A stretch of 5,798 nt of DNA from DATGIQ01 sp035295665 (GTDB lineage Bacteria; Planctomycetota; Planctomycetia; Gemmatales; Gemmataceae), in assembly GCA_035295665.1 (NCBI GenBank), contig DATGIQ010000276.1, positions 1 to 5,798 of the forward strand, read 5' to 3'. The position numbers and the translations under genes are program-made. Positions 1-5,056 of the stretch are shown here, piece by piece. Position 1 is the first letter of the stretch; every line of letters begins with the position of its first letter. The notes under the pieces were generated by a model, which worked only from the letters and a program-made list of their open reading frames with translations, ran no database searches and was not told the DNA's origin.

Positions 1-577
1 GGGTGAAGGGGATCACGGAGTTGGCGATGCCGTGGCCGATAAAAGCTCGAAGCTGACGGACCTCCGACAAACGCAGGAAGAGGCTGCCGCGAGGCGGCAA
101 GGAACCATTCAGCGAAATGACGCCGGCAAACCGATCGGGAAAATTGAGGCCCAGTCGGTAGGTCAGCATCGCCCCTTCGCAAATGCCGGCCAAGTAAATT
201 CGTTCCGAGTGCACGTGATAGCTGCGGCGTGCCTGCTCAATGGCACGGAAGACGTAGTCCTCGGTGAGGGCATCACAATCGCCGTCGCTACCCCAGGTGT
301 AGCTCGGTTCACCGTCGCCGCGCCGGCCCAGCCACTGCGTGCCGCGCAGACCCAGGCAGATGTAATTGCGGCGGCTCAGCCGCGGGGCCAAGCGGAGGAT
401 CTGCTCTTCGTTGCTTCCGTGCCCGTGGAAGAAGATCACCAGGGGATAAGCATAGTTCGGCTCATAGCCGGCCGGCAGAAACGTCCGGACCGGAAGCCGG
501 CGGGGCGTCTGCACTTCCGAAGTATAGAATCCTTCCGCAGGCCGAAAGAGTCGCCAGGAAAAATCAGTGTAGGGCAT
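1..577 (-). CDS. Alpha/beta hydrolase (esterase/dienelactone hydrolase-like), 3' end cut by window
   Basis: The frame is open from an ATG at 577 to the left edge and gives 192 residues, so the C-terminus is missing. The protein begins MPYTDFSWRL. A strand followed by HGHGSNEEQ (about residues 51-59) is the oxyanion-hole region of phospholipase/carboxylesterase-type hydrolases. The nucleophile elbow is LAGICEGA (129-136), with Cys133 where these esterases have Ser; dienelactone hydrolases do use Cys in a similar GxCxGG elbow. GHGIANSVIP (181-190) matches the usual HGxxDxVVP segment, but with Asn186 at the acid position. The catalytic His would lie outside the window. No signal peptide is seen, so the protein is probably cytoplasmic. 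The start is supported by protein similarity and a weak AGG seven bases upstream; there is no other in-frame ATG, GTG or TTG within 20 codons upstream. Substrate unknown. The fold is quite sure, the activity is not. Confidence 0.85.
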   Translation of the reverse strand, partial: MPYTDFSWRLFRPAEGFYTSEVQTPRRLPVRTFLPAGYEPNYAYPLVIFFHGHGSNEEQILRLAPRLSRRNYICLGLRGTQWLGRRGDGEPSYTWGSDGDCDALTEDYVFRAIEQARRSYHVHSERIYLAGICEGAMLTYRLGLNFPDRFAGVISLNGSLPPRGSLFLRLSEVRQLRAFIGHGIANSVIPFT

Positions 578-690
578 GAAGCAACCTATCGTGCCAAAAG
601 GAGCGGTTTTGCAATCCGTAGGGGTTGTGCCACCGGGCAGTTCAGCATTCTTCCTTGGTCACTTCACTTCGACTCAAGAAAGCTTGGCCA

Positions 691-719
691 AGTCTACGTT
701 TGGAGGGCAAACGTGTCAA
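691..719 (-). promoter_or_regulatory. Sigma70-type promoter candidate for the hydrolase gene
   Basis: Read on the minus strand, a perfect TTGACA (-35, 719-714) is followed by exactly 17 bases and then TAGACT (-10, 696-691, four of six consensus bases). The predicted transcript would start near 684 and give a leader of roughly 107 nt before the ATG at 577. This is the best promoter match in the window. It is inferred from consensus only. Confidence 0.6.
696..714. repeat. 19 bp inverted repeat filling the promoter spacer (operator-like)
   Basis: The arms ACGTTTG (696-702) and CAAACGT (708-714) are perfect 7 bp complements around a 5 bp centre GAGGG. The repeat occupies the whole 17 bp spacer and touches the -35 and -10 hexamers. 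That position is typical of binding sites for dimeric regulators that block or distort a promoter. No regulator gene is present in the window. Confidence 0.55.
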
Positions 720-728
720 CGCGGCAAT

Positions 729-765
729 GGGCCCAAGTCTCTCAGAATCCAAGAGATTTCGGCCC
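729..765. repeat. Imperfect 37 nt hairpin downstream of cysC
   Basis: GGGCC at 729-733 pairs with GGCCC at 761-765. After one mismatch (734/760), AAGTCTCT (735-742) pairs with AGAGATTT (752-759), with a G-U pair at 737/757 in plus-strand RNA, which would be a C-A mismatch in minus-strand RNA. The loop is about nine bases. No T-run follows on either strand, so it is not a standard intrinsic terminator. It lies between the cysC stop and the hydrolase promoter candidate and could still end or protect the cysC transcript. Confidence 0.4.
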
Positions 766-925
766 CCGGCTTCGGCTTGCAACGGTTGGGGGAAGTGGAC
801 AGGAAAGCGGTGAGTCGGCCGGATTCATGTAGCACAGCAATCGTAGCGAAAAGCGCGAGCCGGGTCCGCTCCATCATGCCCGTTTCAGGTCCAAAAGGAA
901 GAGTTATTAGCCCGCGGGTGTTACC

Positions 926-1546
926 TTAAGAGGTCGAAAGAATGCCCTGTTTTTCCAAGAAGTCCACCAAGAGAACGGTCGCTTCTTGCGGAGAGGTTGA
1001 AGTGGCATCGATCGTCAACTCGGGATGGAGCGGCGGCTCATATGGATCATCGATGCCGGTGAAATTCTTCAGCTGGCCGGCACGCGCCTTTTTGTAGAGT
1101 CCCTTCGGATCGCGCTCTTCGCAGGTCTCGATTGGCGTATTCACATGGATCTCGAAAAACGGAAGCTGGCCGGCCACATGAAGAGCCCGCACGGCATCCC
1201 GGTCCTTGCGGTAGGGGCTGATGAAGCTCGTCATGGTGACGATGCCACCGTCGGCGAAGAGCTTGGCAACTTCCCCGATCCGGCGAATGTTCTCTTCACG
1301 ATCGGCCGCCGAGAAACCGAGGTTCTTGTTCAACCCATGGCGGATGTTATCGCCGTCCAGCACATAGGCCAAATGGCCTCGCTGGATGAGGGCATGCTCC
1401 AACGTGAATGCGATCGTACTCTTGCCGGAACCGCTCAACCCGGTGAACCAGAGGGTCGCGCCTTGTTGCCGAAGCAGGCCTTGGCGCGCTTCCCGAGTGA
1501 CGTGGCCTTCATGCCAGGTAATGTTGGTCGCCTTGATCAGGGTCAT
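926..1546 (-). CDS. cysC: Adenylylsulfate (APS) kinase CysC, stand-alone
   Basis: This cytoplasmic enzyme phosphorylates adenosine 5'-phosphosulfate with ATP to give PAPS, the donor for sulfotransferases and an intermediate of sulfate assimilation. The 206-residue length is usual for a single-domain enzyme. Visible motifs in order: Walker A GLSGSGKST (36-44), DGDNIRHGLN (64-73), REENIRR (83-89), FISPYRKDRD (108-117) containing the Ser110 that matches the family's phosphorylated Ser, and KGLYKKARAG...KNFTGIDDPYEPP (148-172), the APS-binding and lid region. The open frame extends to 1672, but the start at 1546 is chosen because AAGGAGA (1562-1556) lies nine bases upstream and the family's N-terminus begins here. 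There is no fused CysN/ATP sulfurylase domain and no sulfurylase or sulfotransferase in the window. It follows the secreted-protein gene by 139 bp and may be co-transcribed with it. All key residues look intact. Confidence 0.97.
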   Translation of the reverse strand: MTLIKATNITWHEGHVTREARQGLLRQQGATLWFTGLSGSGKSTIAFTLEHALIQRGHLAYVLDGDNIRHGLNKNLGFSAADREENIRRIGEVAKLFADGGIVTMTSFISPYRKDRDAVRALHVAGQLPFFEIHVNTPIETCEERDPKGLYKKARAGQLKNFTGIDDPYEPPLHPELTIDATSTSPQEATVLLVDFLEKQGILSTS

Positions 1547-1555
1547 GCGGCAATT

Positions 1556-1562
1556 TCTCCTT
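1556..1562 (-). promoter_or_regulatory. Ribosome binding site deciding the cysC start
   Basis: AAGGAGA on the minus strand, nine bases before the ATG at 1546, is a strong Shine-Dalgarno match. It shows that the 42-codon upstream extension of the frame (to 1672) is not translated as part of CysC. Confidence 0.8.
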
Positions 1563-1685
1563 CGTACACGGTCAAGCAGCGGATTGTCTCGCCCATGCAG
1601 GCAATCGTTTGTTGTAGTTGGTTTTCGTCGGGACTTCCAGGGTGTGAGCCGGACGGCACAGACGCTTCTCAACGCGCGGCCCGAC

Positions 1686-2681
1686 TTACGACTGCCCTTT
1701 CCCGGATGTGGTCATCACACGGAAATCGAGCGTTTGGACAACTTTGCGCCCCGTGGGCTCGTCGATAATGGTGAGATAGAGCGTATAGAAGCCCGGGGAC
1801 AGGTCCTCCGGCACCTGGAAGCGGTACCATCTGGAGAAATCGTGCCGTTCGCTCCGGCTGAGATCGCGCTCGTCTTCGAAGATGTGACGCATCCAGCATC
1901 GTTCTTTGAAGTCCTTGATATCGATGCTGCTAAGCAGATGAATGCTGTAGGCGTTCCCCTGCGGCTGGTCAGTCAGGTTTTCCAGTTCCACATAGATTCT
2001 GGCATTTTCGCCGGGCAAGAATGTCTTGCCATCAGGAAGCAGTGCATATTTGCCATAGCCTTCGACCACAGAGCAGAAGCACATTTTTTTTATGTTGAGC
2101 GTGGCGCGAGGCCGAAGGGTAGCGGCGACCCGATCGAACTGCTTCACCAGGGCCGCCGCCTCTCTCGAATCGCACCGCTCCAGTTTCCCCTCACACAGTC
2201 GCGCCGTCAGTGGCAAGAGATACAGAAGCAAATCCTGACTCGATTTATCGTAACTGCCGAGCGACGCGATTGCTTCGGCTGGCCGATTGTCCAGATAACA
2301 ACGAAGTGCCTGCAATACCGGTACTTCTTCCACGGGTTGTCGTTTTGCTTCGGGGGCGGTTTCCGCCACTGTGCTCTGCACGGTTGGTTGTGCTGCCGGT
2401 ATCGGTTTGAGTGCGTCGGTGACGCCGCGCGGCTCGGGAATGAGGTCGGGGCCAGCCTGTGCAAGTGCTGGCCGAACGGGCTCAATGATCGGGTCCTCCA
2501 CCGCCGGTGACTTGCGGGACAGCTCGACGGGAGCTCGATCCGAGGTCCGTGCCTGGGAGTTGCTGGCACCGGGCACATCCGGTAGCTCGGGCAACCGGGA
2601 GACGGGCGAAAGAGGAAGAGCACACGCGGGCAGCCAGCTGATGCAGAGCCCGGTTACGATAGGGAGCCAGTTGCACCGCAT
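1686..2681 (-). CDS. Secreted or lipoprotein-like protein with C-terminal KMCFC beta domain, function unknown
   Basis: The product has 331 residues. The N-terminus MRCNWLPIVTGLCISWLPAC looks like a short signal peptide ending in a possible lipobox LPAC (Cys20; Pro at -2 is unusual). Residues about 24-118 are a Pro/Ala/Glu-rich, probably disordered linker. Residues 120-190 are helical (VLQALRCYLDNRPAEAIASL, then QDLLLYLLPL). Residues about 193-323 form a beta-rich domain: LNIKKMCFCSVVEGYGKY, FLPGENARIYVELENL, RHDFSRWYRFQVPEDLSPGFYTLYLTI, LDFRV. From memory this pattern recurs in unnamed proteins of Gemmataceae and related planctomycetes. The frame is open back to 2978, but the start at 2681 is chosen for the signal peptide and for GAGG (2694-2691) nine bases upstream. 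It probably acts in the envelope, perhaps binding or assembling something at the surface. A promoter candidate lies just upstream, and cysC follows. Confidence 0.85.
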   Translation of the reverse strand: MRCNWLPIVTGLCISWLPACALPLSPVSRLPELPDVPGASNSQARTSDRAPVELSRKSPAVEDPIIEPVRPALAQAGPDLIPEPRGVTDALKPIPAAQPTVQSTVAETAPEAKRQPVEEVPVLQALRCYLDNRPAEAIASLGSYDKSSQDLLLYLLPLTARLCEGKLERCDSREAAALVKQFDRVAATLRPRATLNIKKMCFCSVVEGYGKYALLPDGKTFLPGENARIYVELENLTDQPQGNAYSIHLLSSIDIKDFKERCWMRHIFEDERDLSRSERHDFSRWYRFQVPEDLSPGFYTLYLTIIDEPTGRKVVQTLDFRVMTTSGKGQS

Positions 2682-2707
2682 CGTCCATGACCTCGTAGGG
2701 ATTGCGC

Positions 2708-2723
2708 GTCCATTCCAATGGAC
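2708..2723. repeat. 16 bp inverted repeat in the leader of the secreted-protein gene
   Basis: GTCCATT (2708-2714) and AATGGAC (2717-2723) are perfect 7 bp arms with a 2 bp centre. The repeat lies between the promoter candidate (start site expected near 2735) and the ATG at 2681, about 12-27 bases into the transcript. It could be an operator; the 2 bp centre is too short for an ordinary RNA hairpin loop, so DNA-level symmetry is more likely. Confidence 0.5.
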
Positions 2724-2741
2724 CCGGCACAGCGTGGGCGG

Positions 2742-2770
2742 ACCATAGCCAGCGGTTCCTGTCCCGTCAA
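2742..2770 (-). promoter_or_regulatory. Sigma70-type promoter candidate for the secreted-protein gene
   Basis: On the minus strand TTGACG (2770-2765) is followed by a 17 bp spacer and TATGGT (2747-2742). Five of six and four of six consensus bases match. The predicted leader to the ATG at 2681 is about 54 nt. This suggests the gene is transcribed separately from the methyltransferase pair, whose last stop codon is 172 bp upstream. Confidence 0.55.
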
Positions 2771-2853
2771 GTGCGAGATCTGCGAATCTGGATGGATAGG
2801 CCCGGCGGGGTGGAATAGGGCAGCCTGGAAAAATCGGCAAGAAGCGGTCCGGG

Positions 2854-3996
2854 TTACAGCACCTCAATGGGCACACGAACAGTTCGTGAACCATTGTTGG
2901 CGAACCAGCAGACCCCTTCGGCCACAAGGTCGAACTCCATGACGTAACGACCTCGGGAAGGCGCTGGGACATACGCATCCATCGTCAAACGGTCCCCCGG
3001 CAAGATGGAGGTTCCTCGGCCCGGGGTCAAGAGGCACCGGCAATGGTCATGGTTCATGACTTTTCCGGAAGCATCGAGCAGATGGCAGCCGAGGTGGACA
3101 GCCCCTGTACCGGCGCTCGTGGGCAACCAGACCGCACGTCCCGCGTTTTCAGCGGTCACTTGAGCGGAAAACGGGAGCCCTTCCGGGACCGAGTGTTCTC
3201 GAAATTGCACGCTAAGGCGGGCCAAGAGCTCGGACGGCTGCCGGCTATCACGCACCGCGGGCACGTGGCGGTGGGAACGCAAGAATCCTGGCGTCAACGA
3301 CTTGAGCCAGTGCAGATATCTTGGCGAGGACACGGGCAAGACTGCCAGGGCAGTACCGGCGATGTGTTTGAGGCCACGGAAAGCCGGGGCATGAGCGTGG
3401 AGTTCTTCGAGAGCACGCACCAGGCCTGGCCAACACTGGTGTCCGGTGGGAACATAATCGTGCCAGACGATCAGCCCGCGCCGACCGAGCATCCGTAGAG
3501 CGGCCCAAGAATCATTCAAGACGTAGTGGTAAGCGTGGGATCCGTCCACAAAGACAAAATCCACCTTGCCCACATAGGGCCCGAAATCGAATGTGGCCGA
3601 ATCCCCGTAGAGCTGAACGATTTTGTGTTCAAGATCCGATCCATGAAACCGAGTGCCCGAGAGCGGTTTATCCACATACTTGCGGTCGTGGACCGCCAAG
3701 GGGAGCCCAGCTGCATCCAGGCCGGTGCGCGGTAGGTCCAAAGTATAAACTCGGGCTTCGGCTCGGCTCTGCGCTGCGAGGTTGACGGTGGTTCGCCCAT
3801 CGAAGGTACCGATCTCGAAGAGTCTCGTGGGATTGGTTCCTTTGACGAGCTTGCAAAGAATCTCCAGCTCCAGAGCTGTCACATTGCCGTCCACCGCGGT
3901 ATCGCGCTCCCGCACCGACACGGTAAGATCGCTCGAGATCAGCTCGGTCCAGGGGATTTCCGGTAGCATGGGCACCTTTTTCGCGGAGAGCCTCAT
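2854..3996 (-). CDS. Class I SAM-dependent methyltransferase fused to a C-terminal beta-sandwich domain
   Basis: The product has 380 residues. The N-terminal part is a Rossmann-type methyltransferase of the Methyltransf_24/CmcI-like group: motif I LFEIGTFDGRTT (59-70), YTLDL (84-88), VDFVFVDGSHAYHYV (145-159, DGSH probably at the active site) and GLIVWHDY (174-181). Residues about 259-380 form a separate beta-rich domain (VTAENAGRAVW, VHLGCHLLDASGKV, ILPGDRLTMDAYVPAPSRGRYVMEFDLVAEGVCWFANNGS). I have seen this kind of domain appended to bacterial glycan methyltransferases and glycosyltransferases. The ATG at 3996 shares ATGA with the stop of the upstream methyltransferase gene, implying translational coupling. 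A second ATG at 3969, with AAAAAGG five bases upstream, is a real alternative that would shorten the protein by nine residues. Likely role: O-methylation of a sugar or metabolite in the cytoplasm; the acceptor is unknown. Confidence 0.9.
   Translation of the reverse strand: MRLSAKKVPMLPEIPWTELISSDLTVSVRERDTAVDGNVTALELEILCKLVKGTNPTRLFEIGTFDGRTTVNLAAQSRAEARVYTLDLPRTGLDAAGLPLAVHDRKYVDKPLSGTRFHGSDLEHKIVQLYGDSATFDFGPYVGKVDFVFVDGSHAYHYVLNDSWAALRMLGRRGLIVWHDYVPTGHQCWPGLVRALEELHAHAPAFRGLKHIAGTALAVLPVSSPRYLHWLKSLTPGFLRSHRHVPAVRDSRQPSELLARLSVQFREHSVPEGLPFSAQVTAENAGRAVWLPTSAGTGAVHLGCHLLDASGKVMNHDHCRCLLTPGRGTSILPGDRLTMDAYVPAPSRGRYVMEFDLVAEGVCWFANNGSRTVRVPIEVL
3993..3996 (-). other. ATGA stop/start overlap between the two methyltransferase genes
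   Basis: On the minus strand the bases 3996-3993 read ATGA, giving the ATG of the second methyltransferase and the TGA of the first. This is the classic arrangement for termination-reinitiation. The sequence just upstream has no strong Shine-Dalgarno match, which fits coupling, although the downstream ATG at 3969 could be used as well or instead. Confidence 0.65.
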
Positions 3997-4733
3997 TTCC
4001 AGGCATGAAACACAATGCGCGGCGATGGCGTGTGGAGATTGAACGGACCACGGTGAATCTGGATCGTTTGAAAGCCAACCGTCCGCAGCATGGCTTCGAT
4101 CATGGCCGGATTCGGACCGCACCAGTTGCTGCCATCGTTACACAACTCGGCTCCCGGGTAAAACGCCATGGCCGGGCGGGGGCAATCGAGCATGTCTACG
4201 TGGGTTTCCAGGATCAACAGCCGGCGGGTAACGCTGGCCATCTTTTCCAGTGCCAACAGCGGATGACGCATGTGGTAAAGAACGCTCAGGAAGAGAACCA
4301 AATCGAAGACGCCCACGGTTTCCGGAGAGTGGTCGAGAACGTCGATCCGCTTGTCCTGGACCTTGGAACGCAGCACCCGGCGGGCCAGGTCAAACCCATG
4401 CTTCGTTCCCCAGCCCCCGCCGCTCCAGCAAAAATGATCCGTGGCCAGGACTGGCCGGGCACCGCGGCGCTCGGCTTCAAAGGAGAAAAACCCATCCCAG
4501 GCGCCGACATCGAGGACCGACCATCCGCGAAGGTCCTCAGGGATGCCGAGGATTTCGAGTTTGCCGGGTGAGTGTTCTGCGCCGGGCGTGACGATCCCGC
4601 TGCCGAGGTCAATTTGTTGAAACCAGCGAATTTGGTCAACTTCTGCCTGGATTTGCTCGGTACTGCGTCCAAAGACCTGCTCCGGCAGCTTGGATAATCC
4701 CTTGACCAATTTCATGGGATGCACACGACTCAT
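3993..4733 (-). CDS. CmoB-like (DUF1698) class I SAM-dependent methyltransferase
   Basis: The product has 246 residues. The order of motifs is that of the DUF1698 group: IRWFQQIDLGSGIVTPG (35-51), motif I WSVLDVGAWDGFFSFEAERRG (71-91), VLATDHFCW (95-103), FDLVLFLSVLYHMRHPLLALE (143-163), LILETHVD (173-180) and FYPGAELCNDGSNWCGPN (191-208). CmoB itself is a tRNA wobble-uridine carboxymethyltransferase of about 320 residues. This protein lacks most of its N-terminal part, and similar short members often sit in polysaccharide or secondary-metabolite loci, so a tRNA role is unlikely. The start at 4733 is preceded by GGGGTGA (4749-4743) nine bases upstream; Met7 at 4715 has no such site. It is the first gene of a leftward unit, overlaps the next methyltransferase by four bases, and has a promoter candidate about 130 bp upstream. 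It may act on the same product as its partner. Confidence 0.92.
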   Translation of the reverse strand: MSRVHPMKLVKGLSKLPEQVFGRSTEQIQAEVDQIRWFQQIDLGSGIVTPGAEHSPGKLEILGIPEDLRGWSVLDVGAWDGFFSFEAERRGARPVLATDHFCWSGGGWGTKHGFDLARRVLRSKVQDKRIDVLDHSPETVGVFDLVLFLSVLYHMRHPLLALEKMASVTRRLLILETHVDMLDCPRPAMAFYPGAELCNDGSNWCGPNPAMIEAMLRTVGFQTIQIHRGPFNLHTPSPRIVFHAWK

Positions 4734-4844
4734 GAGTAGATTTCACCCCATTGGACGAGATTCGTTTTTGTCCAGGTTCGACGCCGCAACGATCGAGGTG
4801 GCAGTTCGTTGCAAGTTTGCTCGGCTCAGATGCGTGCCGCCAGA

Positions 4845-4857
4845 CTTCGCCGCGAAG
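4845..4857. repeat. 13 bp inverted repeat at the expected transcription start of the methyltransferase unit
   Basis: CTTCGC (4845-4850) and GCGAAG (4852-4857) are perfect 6 bp arms around a single base. They begin about seven bases past the -10 box, so they coincide with positions +1 to +13 of the predicted transcript. It could be an operator. Confidence 0.4.
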
Positions 4858-4863
4858 GAGCGG

Positions 4864-4893
4864 AGCATAGCAGGGAAAAGTCGAACGAGTCAA
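4864..4893 (-). promoter_or_regulatory. Sigma70-type promoter candidate for the methyltransferase pair
   Basis: On the minus strand TTGACT (4893-4888, five of six) is followed by an 18 bp spacer and TATGCT (4869-4864, four of six). Its -10 context GCTATGCT resembles GCTATGGT of the secreted-protein promoter candidate. The predicted start site is near 4857. Confidence 0.55.
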
Positions 4894-5000
4894 GACCACG
4901 GTGGAACAAATCGGTGGCCGACGGCAACGGGAGAGTTCCCGGAGCCCCGGTTCGACGAGCATCTACGCGCAGGGGTACTGGATTTTGCCCGGGGCGCAGT

Positions 5001-5017
5001 TACAATCTGAATTCAGA
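5001..5017 (+). promoter_or_regulatory. -10-like box overlapping a 12 bp palindrome upstream of the DUF362 gene
   Basis: TACAAT (5001-5006) matches the -10 consensus at five of six positions. No good -35 hexamer is found 16-18 bp upstream, so this may need an activator or use another sigma factor. The perfect palindrome TCTGAATTCAGA (5006-5017) starts on the last base of the box and would cover the start site near 5013, which suits an operator. The leader to the ATG at 5057 would be about 44 nt. Confidence 0.4.
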
Positions 5018-5056
5018 ATCGTTGTGTGAACAGCGCTGTGGAAAGGGGACCCGATC

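Larger units (their letters stand above)
578..925. other. Intergenic region between cysC and the hydrolase gene
   Basis: This 348 bp gap has no convincing gene. It holds an 8 bp GC palindrome just after the cysC stop (CCCGCGGG, 911-918), a long imperfect hairpin (729-765), and a sigma70-type promoter candidate for the hydrolase with an inverted repeat in its spacer (691-719). Open frames cross it on both strands, but none matches a family I know or has a good ribosome binding site. I see no classic hairpin plus T-run terminator after cysC. Confidence 0.6.
4734..5056. other. Divergent intergenic region between the methyltransferase unit and the DUF362 gene
   Basis: The 323 bp carry a leftward promoter candidate (4893-4864), a 13 bp inverted repeat at its expected start site (4845-4857), a rightward -10-like box overlapping a 12 bp palindrome (5001-5017), and an 8 bp palindrome CAGCGCTG (5031-5038). 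No coding sequence here is convincing. The leader of the methyltransferase unit would be about 124 nt. Confidence 0.6.

Noticed and set aside
32..832. 266-codon plus-strand open frame at the left end
   Set aside because: Antisense to the alpha/beta hydrolase, which has recognisable fold motifs; the plus-strand product resembles nothing.
716..877. 53-codon minus-strand open frame beginning MMERTRLALF, with a mildly hydrophobic N-terminus
   Set aside because: No good ribosome binding site, no recognised family, and its end overlaps the hydrolase -35 box; length is expected by chance in GC-rich DNA.
576..929. 117-codon plus-strand open frame across the cysC/hydrolase gap
   Set aside because: No recognisable domain, no ribosome binding site, and it runs through the hydrolase promoter candidate and into the cysC stop.
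1547..1672. N-terminal extension of the APS kinase frame
   Set aside because: The 42 extra residues are basic and unlike the family, and a strong ribosome binding site precedes the internal ATG at 1546.
1386..2510. 374-codon plus-strand open frame
   Set aside because: It is antisense to cysC and the secreted-protein gene, which have clear family motifs; Arg/Pro/Cys-rich composition is that of a shadow frame.
2825..2853. Possible terminator after the second methyltransferase (short CGG/CCG stem then ATTTTT on the minus strand)
   Set aside because: The stem is only about three base pairs, too weak to call an intrinsic terminator.
2682..2978. N-terminal extension of the secreted-protein frame into the preceding methyltransferase gene
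   Set aside because: It would bury the signal peptide, overlaps the end of the methyltransferase gene and crosses the promoter candidate.
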